Assembly: GCF_900090225.1 (NCBI RefSeq)
Contig: NZ_FMHY01000002.1
Span: 3,472,001-3,536,000 of the forward strand
Source of the DNA: Micromonospora eburnea
Lineage (GTDB): Bacteria > Actinomycetota > Actinomycetes > Mycobacteriales > Micromonosporaceae
Direction of reading: 5' to 3'
Length of the DNA stretch: 64,000 nt
The notes under the pieces were generated by a model. The model ran no database searches. It worked only from the letters and a program-made list of their open reading frames with translations, and was not told the DNA's origin. A program made the position numbers and the translations under genes. Position 1 is the stretch's first letter. Every line of letters begins with the position of its first letter. Shown here piece after piece: positions 17,341-23,984 of the stretch.

Positions 17341-17449
17341 ACACCGGCGGCGGCTGACCCGTCCTGTTCCTCAGGCGCTGATCCCGGTTGCCCTACTGCC
17401 GTCACTGGGCCGGCCCACCCGCCCCGCTGTGTCCCCGGGTTACTGGGCA

Positions 17450-17575
17450 AGGGATACACCGACGCGCTCACCCGGCATGCCCGGGGCGCCAGCGCTCTCG
17501 ATCGGGTTCCTGGTCGCCGCGGGAGCGGCCGCGTTCACCGCCGCCGCGCTACGGATCCGCCGGACGGCCTGGTAA
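17450..17575 (+). pseudogene. Decayed C-terminal tail of an MFS-type transporter
   Basis: One frame reads GYTDALTRHARGA and, after a one-base shift near 17505, continues as PALSIGFLVAAGAAAFTAAA then LRIRRTAW and TAA at 17573-17575. A hydrophobic helix followed by basic residues and a stop is how many drug-exporter MFS proteins end. No start or other helix is visible upstream. The rest of the 17341-17831 gap is not coding as far as I can see. Confidence 0.4.
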
Positions 17576-17680
17576 ACCACCTCCGTCGGAAAACCGTTTG
17601 AGCCTTCCTTCCGCGTTCGCGTAGGTTGCCTGCGGCCCGTCACTGTGAGGACAGAGGACAAAACCGCGTGACCCCGCCTG

Positions 17681-17829
17681 CTCTCTAGACCTGACACCTT
17701 CTTCCGCTCACCTGTAGCCGACGCTCCCGTCGGTTCTGCCGGGCTGCCCTTGCGCACCCGGTCATACGGCGTTTGAGGCCGCGCGTATTCGGCCTCGTGT
17801 CAGGTCTCGAGAGATCAGGTCTAGAGAGA
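17681..17829. repeat. Three copies of TCAGGTCTnGAGAG upstream of the DUF1062 gene
   Basis: TCAGGTCTCGAGAGA (17800-17814) and TCAGGTCTAGAGAGA (17815-17829) are tandem 15-bp copies with one mismatch. CTCTCTAGACCTGA (17681-17694) is the exact inverse complement of the second copy. The tandem pair abuts the ATG at 17832, so it also covers the ribosome-binding region. The arrangement suggests a regulator-binding array. Confidence 0.55.
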
Positions 17830-17831
17830 TC

Positions 17832-18392
17832 ATGTCTTCACAACCTCATACTGTGCTGCCCTGGGTCGTTCGTCGGACCAGGCTGCCTCTGCTGTCGTTG
17901 CGGTGCGTGGACTGCCGCTCGGAGCGGGCCACGACCGGCGAGGGCAGGTTCCGCGTCAACGCCAACGGCAAGCTGCTGGACGTGTGGCTGCTGGTCCGCT
18001 GCGTATCCTGCGATCGGACGAGCAAGCTCGCCGTGCACGAGCGAGCGTCGGTCAGCTCCTTCGATCCGGCCGAACTCCATGGCTACCACGTCAATGATCA
18101 GGAACTGGTGGCGTCCAGGTTGTTGGACCCGCTACTCGCCCGGCGCGGCCGCTTCGCGCTGGACTGGACGGGGGCCTGGCGGCTCGACACCCCGTCGGGA
18201 TGCCTCGACGAGGCGTGGCCGGTCCAGGTGGAGGTCGTCTTCGAGGATCCGGTGCCGGTGCGCCCGGAACGGCTTATCGCGCAAGGACTCGGCCTCAGCA
18301 GGAACGAGGTGCTGCGCCGGATCAAGTGCGATATCCCGCTGCGCCGTCGGACGAGCGCTGGATTCACCTTCAGCGTGATGGCCGGGGACTAG
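17832..18392 (+). CDS. DUF1062 family protein
   Basis: The 186-residue protein starts LPWVVRRTRLPLLSLRCVDC and has two CxxC pairs (RCVDC at about 28-32 and RCVSC at about 57-61), suggesting a zinc ribbon. The remainder (QGLGLSRNEVLRRIKCDIPL) looks like a helix-turn-helix-like end. The family is uncharacterised. The start is fixed by the conserved N-terminus; the Shine-Dalgarno is only GAGAGA inside the repeat array. A strong hairpin follows the stop after five bases. Confidence 0.88.
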   Translation: MSSQPHTVLPWVVRRTRLPLLSLRCVDCRSERATTGEGRFRVNANGKLLDVWLLVRCVSCDRTSKLAVHERASVSSFDPAELHGYHVNDQELVASRLLDPLLARRGRFALDWTGAWRLDTPSGCLDEAWPVQVEVVFEDPVPVRPERLIAQGLGLSRNEVLRRIKCDIPLRRRTSAGFTFSVMAGD

Positions 18393-18397
18393 TGGGA

Positions 18398-18436
18398 ATG
18401 TCGCCGGGCGGGCCACCGTGGCCCGCCCGGCGACAT
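18398..18436. terminator. Strong 18-bp hairpin after the DUF1062 gene
   Basis: The arms 18398-18415 and 18419-18436 are perfectly complementary around a three-base loop (CCG). The stem is GC-rich and begins five bases after the DUF1062 stop. No U-run follows. It would end rightward transcription and, being symmetric, could serve leftward transcripts too. Confidence 0.75.
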
Positions 18437-18520
18437 TAGTTGGGCTCACCGAACCAGCTGCGGCCCGCGAAGCGATGTCCACCCCCCGATGCCTCGGCGC
18501 GTCCACCGTGCCATCCGAGC

Positions 18521-18578
18521 CTGCCCGGCCTATTTATCGGATTGTCGTTAACAGTAATCCGATAAATAGGCCGGGCAG
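18521..18578. terminator. 23-bp perfect inverted repeat with AT-rich stem (probable terminator of the WYL gene)
   Basis: The arms 18521-18543 and 18556-18578 are exact inverse complements around a 12-base loop containing GTTAAC. The base is GC (CTGCCCGGCC) and the apex AT-rich (TATTTATCGGATT), unlike surrounding DNA. It lies between convergent genes, 134 bp beyond the WYL regulator's stop. A terminator is the simplest reading; a miniature mobile element or protein-binding site is possible. Confidence 0.55.
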
Positions 18579-18711
18579 ATGCGGACATATCGGTGCTACA
18601 TCATAATGACAGTTCTTGTGCGTAAGGCGACAGGATGGTGCACAGGGCGGGCGGTTCAGGGCTTACCGAGGGCCTGGTGCCGGTCGACTGTGGTGGCGGA
18701 CGCGGGTGGCG

Positions 18712-19407
18712 TCACAGTTCGGCGACGGCTTCGGCGGTGGCGGGCGGTGTGCCAACGGCTTCGACGGGGATGCGGGCGGCGGGCTGGGTTGTCAGGTGCG
18801 CGGCGCTGACGCGGTCGAGGCGGAGCCAGCGGATCGCTTGACGAGTGTGGCAGCGCCCGACGAGGTACCAGTGTCCATGGGTGCGGGCCAGGAGCACGGG
18901 ATCGAAATGCCGGGTGGTGGGCGTGCCATGCCGATCGCGGTAGTCCACGACCAGGACGCGTTGTGTGTGGAGCGCCTGCTCGATCGCGTGTCGGGTCCGG
19001 GCGTCGCCGGGTGTGTCGGTGTGGTCGATCCAGATGCGACCGTTCAACGCGGTGGCGTTCTCTCGTGCGCGGGTGTCCATCACGCTGAGCACCTTGACCA
19101 GGGCGGCGCGGGCGTGGGTGTCGAAGGGCTGTCCGCGGTGGGCGGCCACGGCGGCGGCGAGGCCGGAGACCTCGGCGTCGGTGAAGTTCACCGGTGGGAG
19201 GGTCGCGGCGGCGTCGACGATGTAGCCACCACCGGGCCCGGGGCGGGCCCAGACCGGGAAGCCGCCGTGTTGTAGAGCGGAGATGTCTCGTTTGATCGTG
19301 CGGACGCTGACCTCGAAGACCTCGGCGAGTCGTTCCGCCGAGCGGCCGGCGGGCCCCGCGCGCCGCAGTTCCTCACGCAAGGCGTAGAGACGGTCGGTGC
19401 GGTTCAT
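18712..19407 (-). CDS. WYL-domain transcriptional regulator (YafY type)
   Basis: The 231-residue protein begins with a DeoR-like helix-turn-helix (NRTDRLYALREELRRAGPAG, then RLAEVFEVSVRTIKRDI, residues about 2-55). A WYL domain follows with HWYLVGRCHTRQAIRWLRLD, the usual W-Y-L core. Such regulators sense nucleotides, DNA ends or small molecules. It is divergent from the alpha/beta hydrolase at 19458, which is its likely target. The 50-bp gap holds GTGACAT direct repeats at 19418-19424 and 19429-19435, spaced one turn apart, a candidate operator. Confidence 0.92.
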   Translation of the reverse strand: MNRTDRLYALREELRRAGPAGRSAERLAEVFEVSVRTIKRDISALQHGGFPVWARPGPGGGYIVDAAATLPPVNFTDAEVSGLAAAVAAHRGQPFDTHARAALVKVLSVMDTRARENATALNGRIWIDHTDTPGDARTRHAIEQALHTQRVLVVDYRDRHGTPTTRHFDPVLLARTHGHWYLVGRCHTRQAIRWLRLDRVSAAHLTTQPAARIPVEAVGTPPATAEAVAEL

Positions 19408-19457
19408 CCAATAAATAGTGACATACCGGTGACATCGCTGGCGCCGACGATGATCCC

Positions 19458-20147
19458 ATGAGCACCTCACGCGATCCGATCATGTTCCTCAGCGGCGCCG
19501 GGCTTCCCGCCTGGATCTGGGACGACGTCCGCCGCGAGCTCGGCGAAGGGCAGCAGACCTGTGTCGCCTCCCGACCCCAGGGCGGCCGAGCCCGGTTACG
19601 CGACTACGCCCAGGCGGCCATCGACTCGGCCCCGCCGGGCGGGTACGCGATCGTCGCGCACTCGGCCGGTGGTGTGATCGGCGCCGAAGTCGCCCGGCTC
19701 GCGCCCGAACGCGTCAGCGCGTTCCTGGCGATCAGTGCCGTGATCCCGCGGCCGGGAGGATCGTTCGTCTCGGCGATGCCGGTGCCGAACCGGTGGGTGC
19801 TCAGTGCCGTGATGAGACTCGCCGGGACCCGGCCACCGGACTCGGTGATCAGACGCGGCCTCGCCCATGGTGTGGACGAGGAGGTCGCCGACCGTATCAT
19901 CGCCGACTTCACCCCCGAGTCACCCGCCCTCTACCGAGACCGGACCGCGCCCCGGTCGTGGAGCGGGTGGCGCGGTTACCTGCGCACCGCCGACGACCAT
20001 GAGCTGCCGATGGCGCTGCAACAACGATGCGCCCAGCAACTCGGCGCAGCCTGGCAGAACGACGTCAGTACGGGCCATCTTCCGATGCTCGAAGACCACC
20101 GAGCCGTCGCGGCTGCGATCACACGATTCCTCGACGCACGGCCGTGA
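19458..20147 (+). CDS. Alpha/beta hydrolase
   Basis: The protein has 229 residues. The order of motifs is FLSGAGLPAWIWDDV (oxyanion region, about 10-24), VAHSAGGVIGAE with the nucleophilic Ser at about residue 69, and the catalytic His in TGHLPMLEDH near the C-terminus. It lacks a signal peptide. Esterase, lactonase or haloalkane-type activity cannot be distinguished. It starts 50 bp from the divergent WYL regulator, a common pair in which the regulator controls the hydrolase. Confidence 0.92.
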   Translation: MSTSRDPIMFLSGAGLPAWIWDDVRRELGEGQQTCVASRPQGGRARLRDYAQAAIDSAPPGGYAIVAHSAGGVIGAEVARLAPERVSAFLAISAVIPRPGGSFVSAMPVPNRWVLSAVMRLAGTRPPDSVIRRGLAHGVDEEVADRIIADFTPESPALYRDRTAPRSWSGWRGYLRTADDHELPMALQQRCAQQLGAAWQNDVSTGHLPMLEDHRAVAAAITRFLDARP

Positions 20148-20360
20148 CATTTCATCGGCTGAGGGGCGGGCGGAGTCCTCGGTGAGGAGAGACCCCTCGG
20201 GCGATCGCCGCCGTGCTTCGCCGGTGGGCGCGGACCGGCGAAGCCGCCGGAGGCCTACTTCTACCCGACGGGCCTGGTCGTCATGCCCCGCAGTCCGGCA
20301 ACCTCCGTAACAGCCGCCGGCCGGGACGGGTGTTGACCGACGTCACCGGGCCGGCGCAGA

Positions 20361-20413
20361 TCAACGTCCGCCGGGACAGGGCTTGAGCAGGTAGCCGGTG
20401 GCGCCGGCCCGGA
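20361..20413 (-). pseudogene. Tiny fragment resembling a response-regulator receiver end
   Basis: Leftward translation gives IRAGATGYLLKPCPGGR, resembling the conserved AGAxGYLLK motif of LuxR-type receiver domains. Nothing else of such a gene is present. The remaining gap from 20148 to 20360 holds no convincing gene. Chance resemblance is possible. Confidence 0.2.
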
Positions 20414-20881
20414 TCAGTCCGGGTCGCGGCCGTACCGGGCTCGGGCCTGCGCGACCTCGGCGGCCCGGCGTTCCCGCCAGCGTCGCTGGGCCTCCTGGTT
20501 GCAGATCCGGCACACCTGCCGGTACTGGCCGGTCGCCTCGTCGACCTCCCGGTCGTGCCCGTTGCGGCACCGGTCGCCGCGGCGGCGGGAGCGGCAGTTC
20601 TCCGCCCGGCTCAGCTGGCGCAGGTGGGTGGGCTCGATGCAGTCCGGCACGCCGCACCGCTGGTCCACGTCCAGGTCGGGATCGTAGCCGCCGACGAACA
20701 CCACGTACGCGGCGATGTGCGCCCACGCCCGCCCGGCCAGCTTCTGGTGGATGCCGCGTCGTTCGCCGTATCCGCGCACGATCAGGCAGCCGTCGTCGCG
20801 GCGGGCCGACCGGCCGAGCAGGTAGGCGCGCAGGCTCTCCTCGGTGAAGTGACGGGACAGGCCCTTGACCTGCGACAGCAT
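20414..20881 (-). CDS. HNH-type nuclease-like protein
   Basis: The 155-residue protein has a phage-style HNH region: RCGVPDCIEPTHLRQLSRAE followed by NCRSR, where the Cys pair, His and Asn fit the His-Asn-His/zinc pattern. A second Cys cluster (CRNGHDREVD...CRICN) near the C-terminus probably binds another zinc. It starts at the ATG at 20881, the first Met giving a compact protein. No phage genes are adjacent, so it is either a remnant of phage origin or a domesticated protein of unknown role. Confidence 0.75.
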   Translation of the reverse strand: MLSQVKGLSRHFTEESLRAYLLGRSARRDDGCLIVRGYGERRGIHQKLAGRAWAHIAAYVVFVGGYDPDLDVDQRCGVPDCIEPTHLRQLSRAENCRSRRRGDRCRNGHDREVDEATGQYRQVCRICNQEAQRRWRERRAAEVAQARARYGRDPD

Positions 20882-20958
20882 GCGCCCAGGGTAGGGAACG
20901 GACGGCAACGGGACGTGGGCGACCCCGCCGCGCGGGGCCGCCCTTCGACGCCGTGCCG

Positions 20959-21243
20959 TCACCGTTCGGTGCGGTCCTCGATCTCGGTGCCGGACTCCCC
21001 GGGGCGGGCCCCGATCGCCTGCTCGGCGGCCCGGCCGCCGGTGCTCTCGTCACCCAGGTTGAGGTCGCTGCGGGGCATGCCCTCCGTCCCGGAGACCGTG
21101 CCGGTGCCGTCCGGTGGGCCGGCGGCGCGGGAATCCCCGGTACGACCCCGCGTCACGCCGCGGTCGTCGATGCGCCCGTGCGCGGTCTCGCCCGCCAGGT
21201 GGTCGGCTCGGGCCTTCGCCACGCGGTTGATGTCGTCGCTCAT
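20959..21243 (-). CDS. Small hydrophilic conserved-type protein, unknown function
   Basis: A 94-residue, highly charged, Gly-rich protein beginning MSDDINRVAKARADHLAGET. No membrane segment, Cys or recognised fold. The opening 25 residues look like an amphipathic helix and the rest is probably disordered. GGAGGCGAC precedes the ATG, a convincing ribosome-binding site. It is followed upstream by another small leftward gene. Function not assignable. Confidence 0.6.
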   Translation of the reverse strand: MSDDINRVAKARADHLAGETAHGRIDDRGVTRGRTGDSRAAGPPDGTGTVSGTEGMPRSDLNLGDESTGGRAAEQAIGARPGESGTEIEDRTER

Positions 21244-21287
21244 GTCGCCTCCCGTGTGGTGGCTGTCGAACTGGTCGGCAGCGCCGG

Positions 21288-21596
21288 TCAGTGGTCGGTG
21301 CCCGAACGTCCCGGTCTCGGCGTACCCGTTCGGGATGCGGCCGTCTGCGCGGCGGGGCCACCGACGGACTCGCGTCGCCCCACGCCCTGGCCGTGGTGAA
21401 CGCCCTCGTTCGTGCCGGGAGCACCCGGTTCAGTCAGACTTGTGTCGATCGGCCCGCCGGTCGGCTCGGCCAGGCCGGCCCGGCGCAGCGCGGCGACGAG
21501 GTCGTCGTGTGGCATCCGGTCGCTGTCCGGGATCCCGGCGGCGTACGCGATGGCCCGCAATGTCGCCAGGTCTTCGTCTACGAAAGAATCGGCCAT
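21288..21596 (-). CDS. Small protein with Rho-N/HeH-like N-terminus, unknown function
   Basis: A 102-residue protein starting MADSFVDEDLATLRAIAYAA. Residues 8-45 (LATLRAIAYAAGIPDSDRMP then HDDLVAALRRAGL) resemble the helix-extended-helix fold that binds nucleic acids in Rho N-terminal or HeH domains. The C-terminal half is Gly/Pro-rich and probably unstructured. It lies between LacI and the other small gene on the same strand. Function is unknown. Confidence 0.55.
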   Translation of the reverse strand: MADSFVDEDLATLRAIAYAAGIPDSDRMPHDDLVAALRRAGLAEPTGGPIDTSLTEPGAPGTNEGVHHGQGVGRRESVGGPAAQTAASRTGTPRPGRSGTDH

Positions 21597-21673
21597 GCCG
21601 GTGCGTTCCCGGGCCTCGGCACGGGAAACCCGCCGGCGGTGGTTCGGTGCTCGACCCCGCCGCGCAGGCGGGC

Positions 21674-22708
21674 TCAGTTCTGCGGTGCGGGGCCGGTCGA
21701 GTCGCGTACGACCAGGGTCTGGCCGGTGGACCGGCGGCGCGGGCGGGTGGTGCGTGGCTTGAGGGCGAGGCCGAGCGCCATGCGCCCCATCTGCGTCATC
21801 GGTAGGCGTACCGTGGTGAGGCTCGGCGCGAGATCGGCCGCGACGGACACGTCGTCGAAGCCGGCCACCGACATCCGTTCGGGCACCGGCACGCGGTGGG
21901 CCCGTAGGGCGGACAGCACGCCGATCGCCATCGCGTCGTTGAGGGCGATGATCGCGGTGCTCTCCGGATGCTCGCGCAGGATCTGTTCGGCCGCGATCCG
22001 GCCGCCGTCGCGGGTGAAGTCGCTGTGCACGACGGGCAGCTCGTCGAGGGTCAGCCCGTGTTCGGCGAGCGCGGCGGCCACGCCGGTGAGCCGGTCGGCC
22101 ACCGTGGTAAGTCCGGGGATCCCGGCGGCGACGGCGATCCGCCGGTGCCCGAGCTCCAGCAGGTGCGCGCCGATGGCGCGGCCGCCGGCCTCGTTGTCGG
22201 GTAGGACGGCGTCGACGCCCAGGCTGTGCCGGCCGACGACGGCGACCCGGCCGCCGGCGCGCTGGAACTCGGCGAGTTCGGTGCGCGCCTCGGTCTCCAT
22301 GCGCTGGTCGTCGTAGCCGGACCCGGCGATCAGGATGATCCCGACGCGCTGGGCGATGAGGTGGCGCAGTTGGCGCAGCTCGTGGTCGGGGTCGCGGCCG
22401 GAGTGGGCGATCTGGACCAGCAGCCCCTCCTCGGCGGCGAGTTCGAGCACCCCGCTGGCGATCTCGGAGAAGTAGGGGTCGTCGATCTGGTGCACGATCA
22501 GACCGACGGTGGAGCTGGCCCCGCCGGCGAGGGTGCGGGCGTACGGGTTGGCGACGTAGCCGAGTTCGCGGGAGACCTGCCGGACGCGGTCGGCCACCTC
22601 CTCGCTGACGCCCTCCCGGCCGGCCAGGGCGCGTGAGGCGGTGGCCAGCGAGACGCCGGCGCGTTCGGCCACGTCGACGAGGCGCAGCCGGGGACCGGGT
22701 CTGGGCAT
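21674..22708 (-). CDS. LacI-family transcriptional regulator
   Basis: The 344-residue protein has the LacI DNA-binding head (RLVDVAERAGVSLATASRAL, about residues 8-27), hinge (LGYVANPYARTLAGG) and effector domain with VGLIVHQIDDPYFSEIASGV and the C-terminal VAGFDDVSVAADLAPSLTTV. GAGGAG six bases before ATG 22708 fixes the start. A 34-bp palindrome lies 66 bp upstream, and a matching half-size site precedes the divergent secreted-protein genes, so it probably controls itself and them. The sugar ligand is unknown. Confidence 0.95.
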   Translation of the reverse strand: MPRPGPRLRLVDVAERAGVSLATASRALAGREGVSEEVADRVRQVSRELGYVANPYARTLAGGASSTVGLIVHQIDDPYFSEIASGVLELAAEEGLLVQIAHSGRDPDHELRQLRHLIAQRVGIILIAGSGYDDQRMETEARTELAEFQRAGGRVAVVGRHSLGVDAVLPDNEAGGRAIGAHLLELGHRRIAVAAGIPGLTTVADRLTGVAAALAEHGLTLDELPVVHSDFTRDGGRIAAEQILREHPESTAIIALNDAMAIGVLSALRAHRVPVPERMSVAGFDDVSVAADLAPSLTTVRLPMTQMGRMALGLALKPRTTRPRRRSTGQTLVVRDSTGPAPQN

Positions 22709-22773
22709 CCTTGACTCCTCGGAAAACATTGATCCGCACCGCGCTCTTGCCTGTGGCGTAAGGCACAGCATAG

Positions 22774-22807
22774 GCTACGAAAGCGCTTACGTAAGCGCTT
22801 TCGTAGC
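22774..22807. promoter_or_regulatory. 34-bp perfect palindrome: two fused LacI operators
   Basis: The sequence is perfectly symmetric about 22790/22791. Each half contains CGAAAGCGCTTAC or its complement, so it is two LacI-type operators with AAGCGCTT cores sharing TACGTA. It lies in the gap between the leftward LacI gene and the rightward LamG-protein gene. Confidence 0.8.
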
Positions 22808-22937
22808 GCGCGGCACCGCCGTTGCTCAACCGTCGCAAGGCGAGCCTCACCTCGGCCGTACGGCGACTGAGCGGTCATCAGTCCAGTTCAGACGTATCCT
22901 CCGACGCCAGCTACCGAGCACGGCCCCGCGCCTGGTC

Positions 22938-22953
22938 ACGTAAGCGCTTTCGT
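22938..22953. promoter_or_regulatory. Third LacI operator before the LamG-protein gene
   Basis: ACGTAAGCGCTTTCGT repeats one half of the 34-bp palindrome exactly over GTAAGCGCTTTCGT. It is 42 bp upstream of the LamG-protein start, overlapping the expected promoter. The distance to the palindrome is about 155 bp, which would allow looping. Confidence 0.7.
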
Positions 22954-22994
22954 CAGCGGCCATCACCGCGTACCGACGAATGGAGCACCGTCCG

Positions 22995-23945
22995 ATGAAG
23001 AGAAGCAGACGGGCCGCCATCGCGGCCACCGCCCTGCTGGGGCTGGCCCTGACCGCCGTGGCGAGCCCCGCCCGCGCCGACCGGCCCGGGCCGCACGACG
23101 TGCACCCCGCACTGTGGTCACACCTGGTCGCCTTCTACGACTTCGACCACCCGGTGCCCGGCGACGCCGCGCTGGAGCGGGACCTGGGCCGCTCGGGCAC
23201 CGAGATCGAGCTGGTCAACGGCGGCGCGGACATGCGGGTGCCGGATCGCGCGTACAAGGGCAGCGGCAACGCGCTGCAGACCCGGCAGGTCAACCCGGAG
23301 GTCGCCGGCAACGACGACTGGAAGGCCGGCATCTGGTCGTCCAGCGGCGTACGGACGCTGCGCGCGTTCAGCGGCGCCGAGGGCACCACCGTGATGGGCT
23401 GGTTCAAGCGCGAGATGGACGGCCCGGCGCTCAACTCCAACACCGCCAACCCGACCGACCGGTACAACGCGATCGGCCTGGCCGGTGTGCTGACCGGCGA
23501 CTCCGACGGGCACGCCGTACGGGCGCTGCTCGAGCTCATCGACGTCAACGGCGAGCTGCGCCTGGTCGCCCTCGGCCGACGCCTCGACGGCGGGTCCTCG
23601 CAGACCTTCGCCGCCGTCGAGGACTGGCGAAACCTGCTGCCGAAGGGGGAGTGGGTGCACCTGGCGGCCACCTTCGACTTCACCAGCGGCACCATGGCGC
23701 TCTACCGCAACGGCGAGCCGGTCGAGGGCTTCTACACCACCGCCGGTGATCCGTGGAAGCTGTCCGGGCCCGGCCCGTACGTCACCAGCGCCACCGATCC
23801 GCGCGGCATCAAGATCGGCGGCAGCTTCCCGCAGAACACCCGTGAGAACAACCCGTGCGACTGCCGCATGGACGGCCTCATGTTCCTCGACAGCGTCATC
23901 CCGGCCGGCGACATCGCCAAGCAGTACCGCTACATGGCCCACTGA
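22995..23945 (+). CDS. Secreted LamG/concanavalin-A-like protein
   Basis: A 316-residue protein with an N-terminal signal peptide (KRSRRAAIAATALLGLALTA, cleavage near ASPARA) and one jelly-roll domain covering most of the mature chain: LVAFYDFDHPVPGD, TTVMGWFKREMD, GEWVHLAATFDFTSGTMALY and GIKIGGSFPQN are typical LamG strands. No catalytic motif is visible; a carbohydrate-binding role is likely. GGAG nine bases upstream supports ATG 22995. It is followed after 39 bp by the secreted dehydrogenase, and both are downstream of the LacI operators. Confidence 0.88.
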   Translation: MKRSRRAAIAATALLGLALTAVASPARADRPGPHDVHPALWSHLVAFYDFDHPVPGDAALERDLGRSGTEIELVNGGADMRVPDRAYKGSGNALQTRQVNPEVAGNDDWKAGIWSSSGVRTLRAFSGAEGTTVMGWFKREMDGPALNSNTANPTDRYNAIGLAGVLTGDSDGHAVRALLELIDVNGELRLVALGRRLDGGSSQTFAAVEDWRNLLPKGEWVHLAATFDFTSGTMALYRNGEPVEGFYTTAGDPWKLSGPGPYVTSATDPRGIKIGGSFPQNTRENNPCDCRMDGLMFLDSVIPAGDIAKQYRYMAH

Positions 23946-23984
23946 CCGTCCCTCGGCACCGTTCCACCGAGAAGGAGAAACCGC

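Noticed and set aside
20148..20360. A gene in the gap after the alpha/beta hydrolase
   Set aside because: One frame reads PPEAYFYPTGLVVMPRSPAT, but there is no start or ribosome-binding site and the frame is short; I could not support a gene.
20414..20881. A prophage built around the HNH gene
   Set aside because: No terminase, portal, capsid or integrase lies nearby; the tyrosine recombinase is 26 kb away with ordinary genes between.
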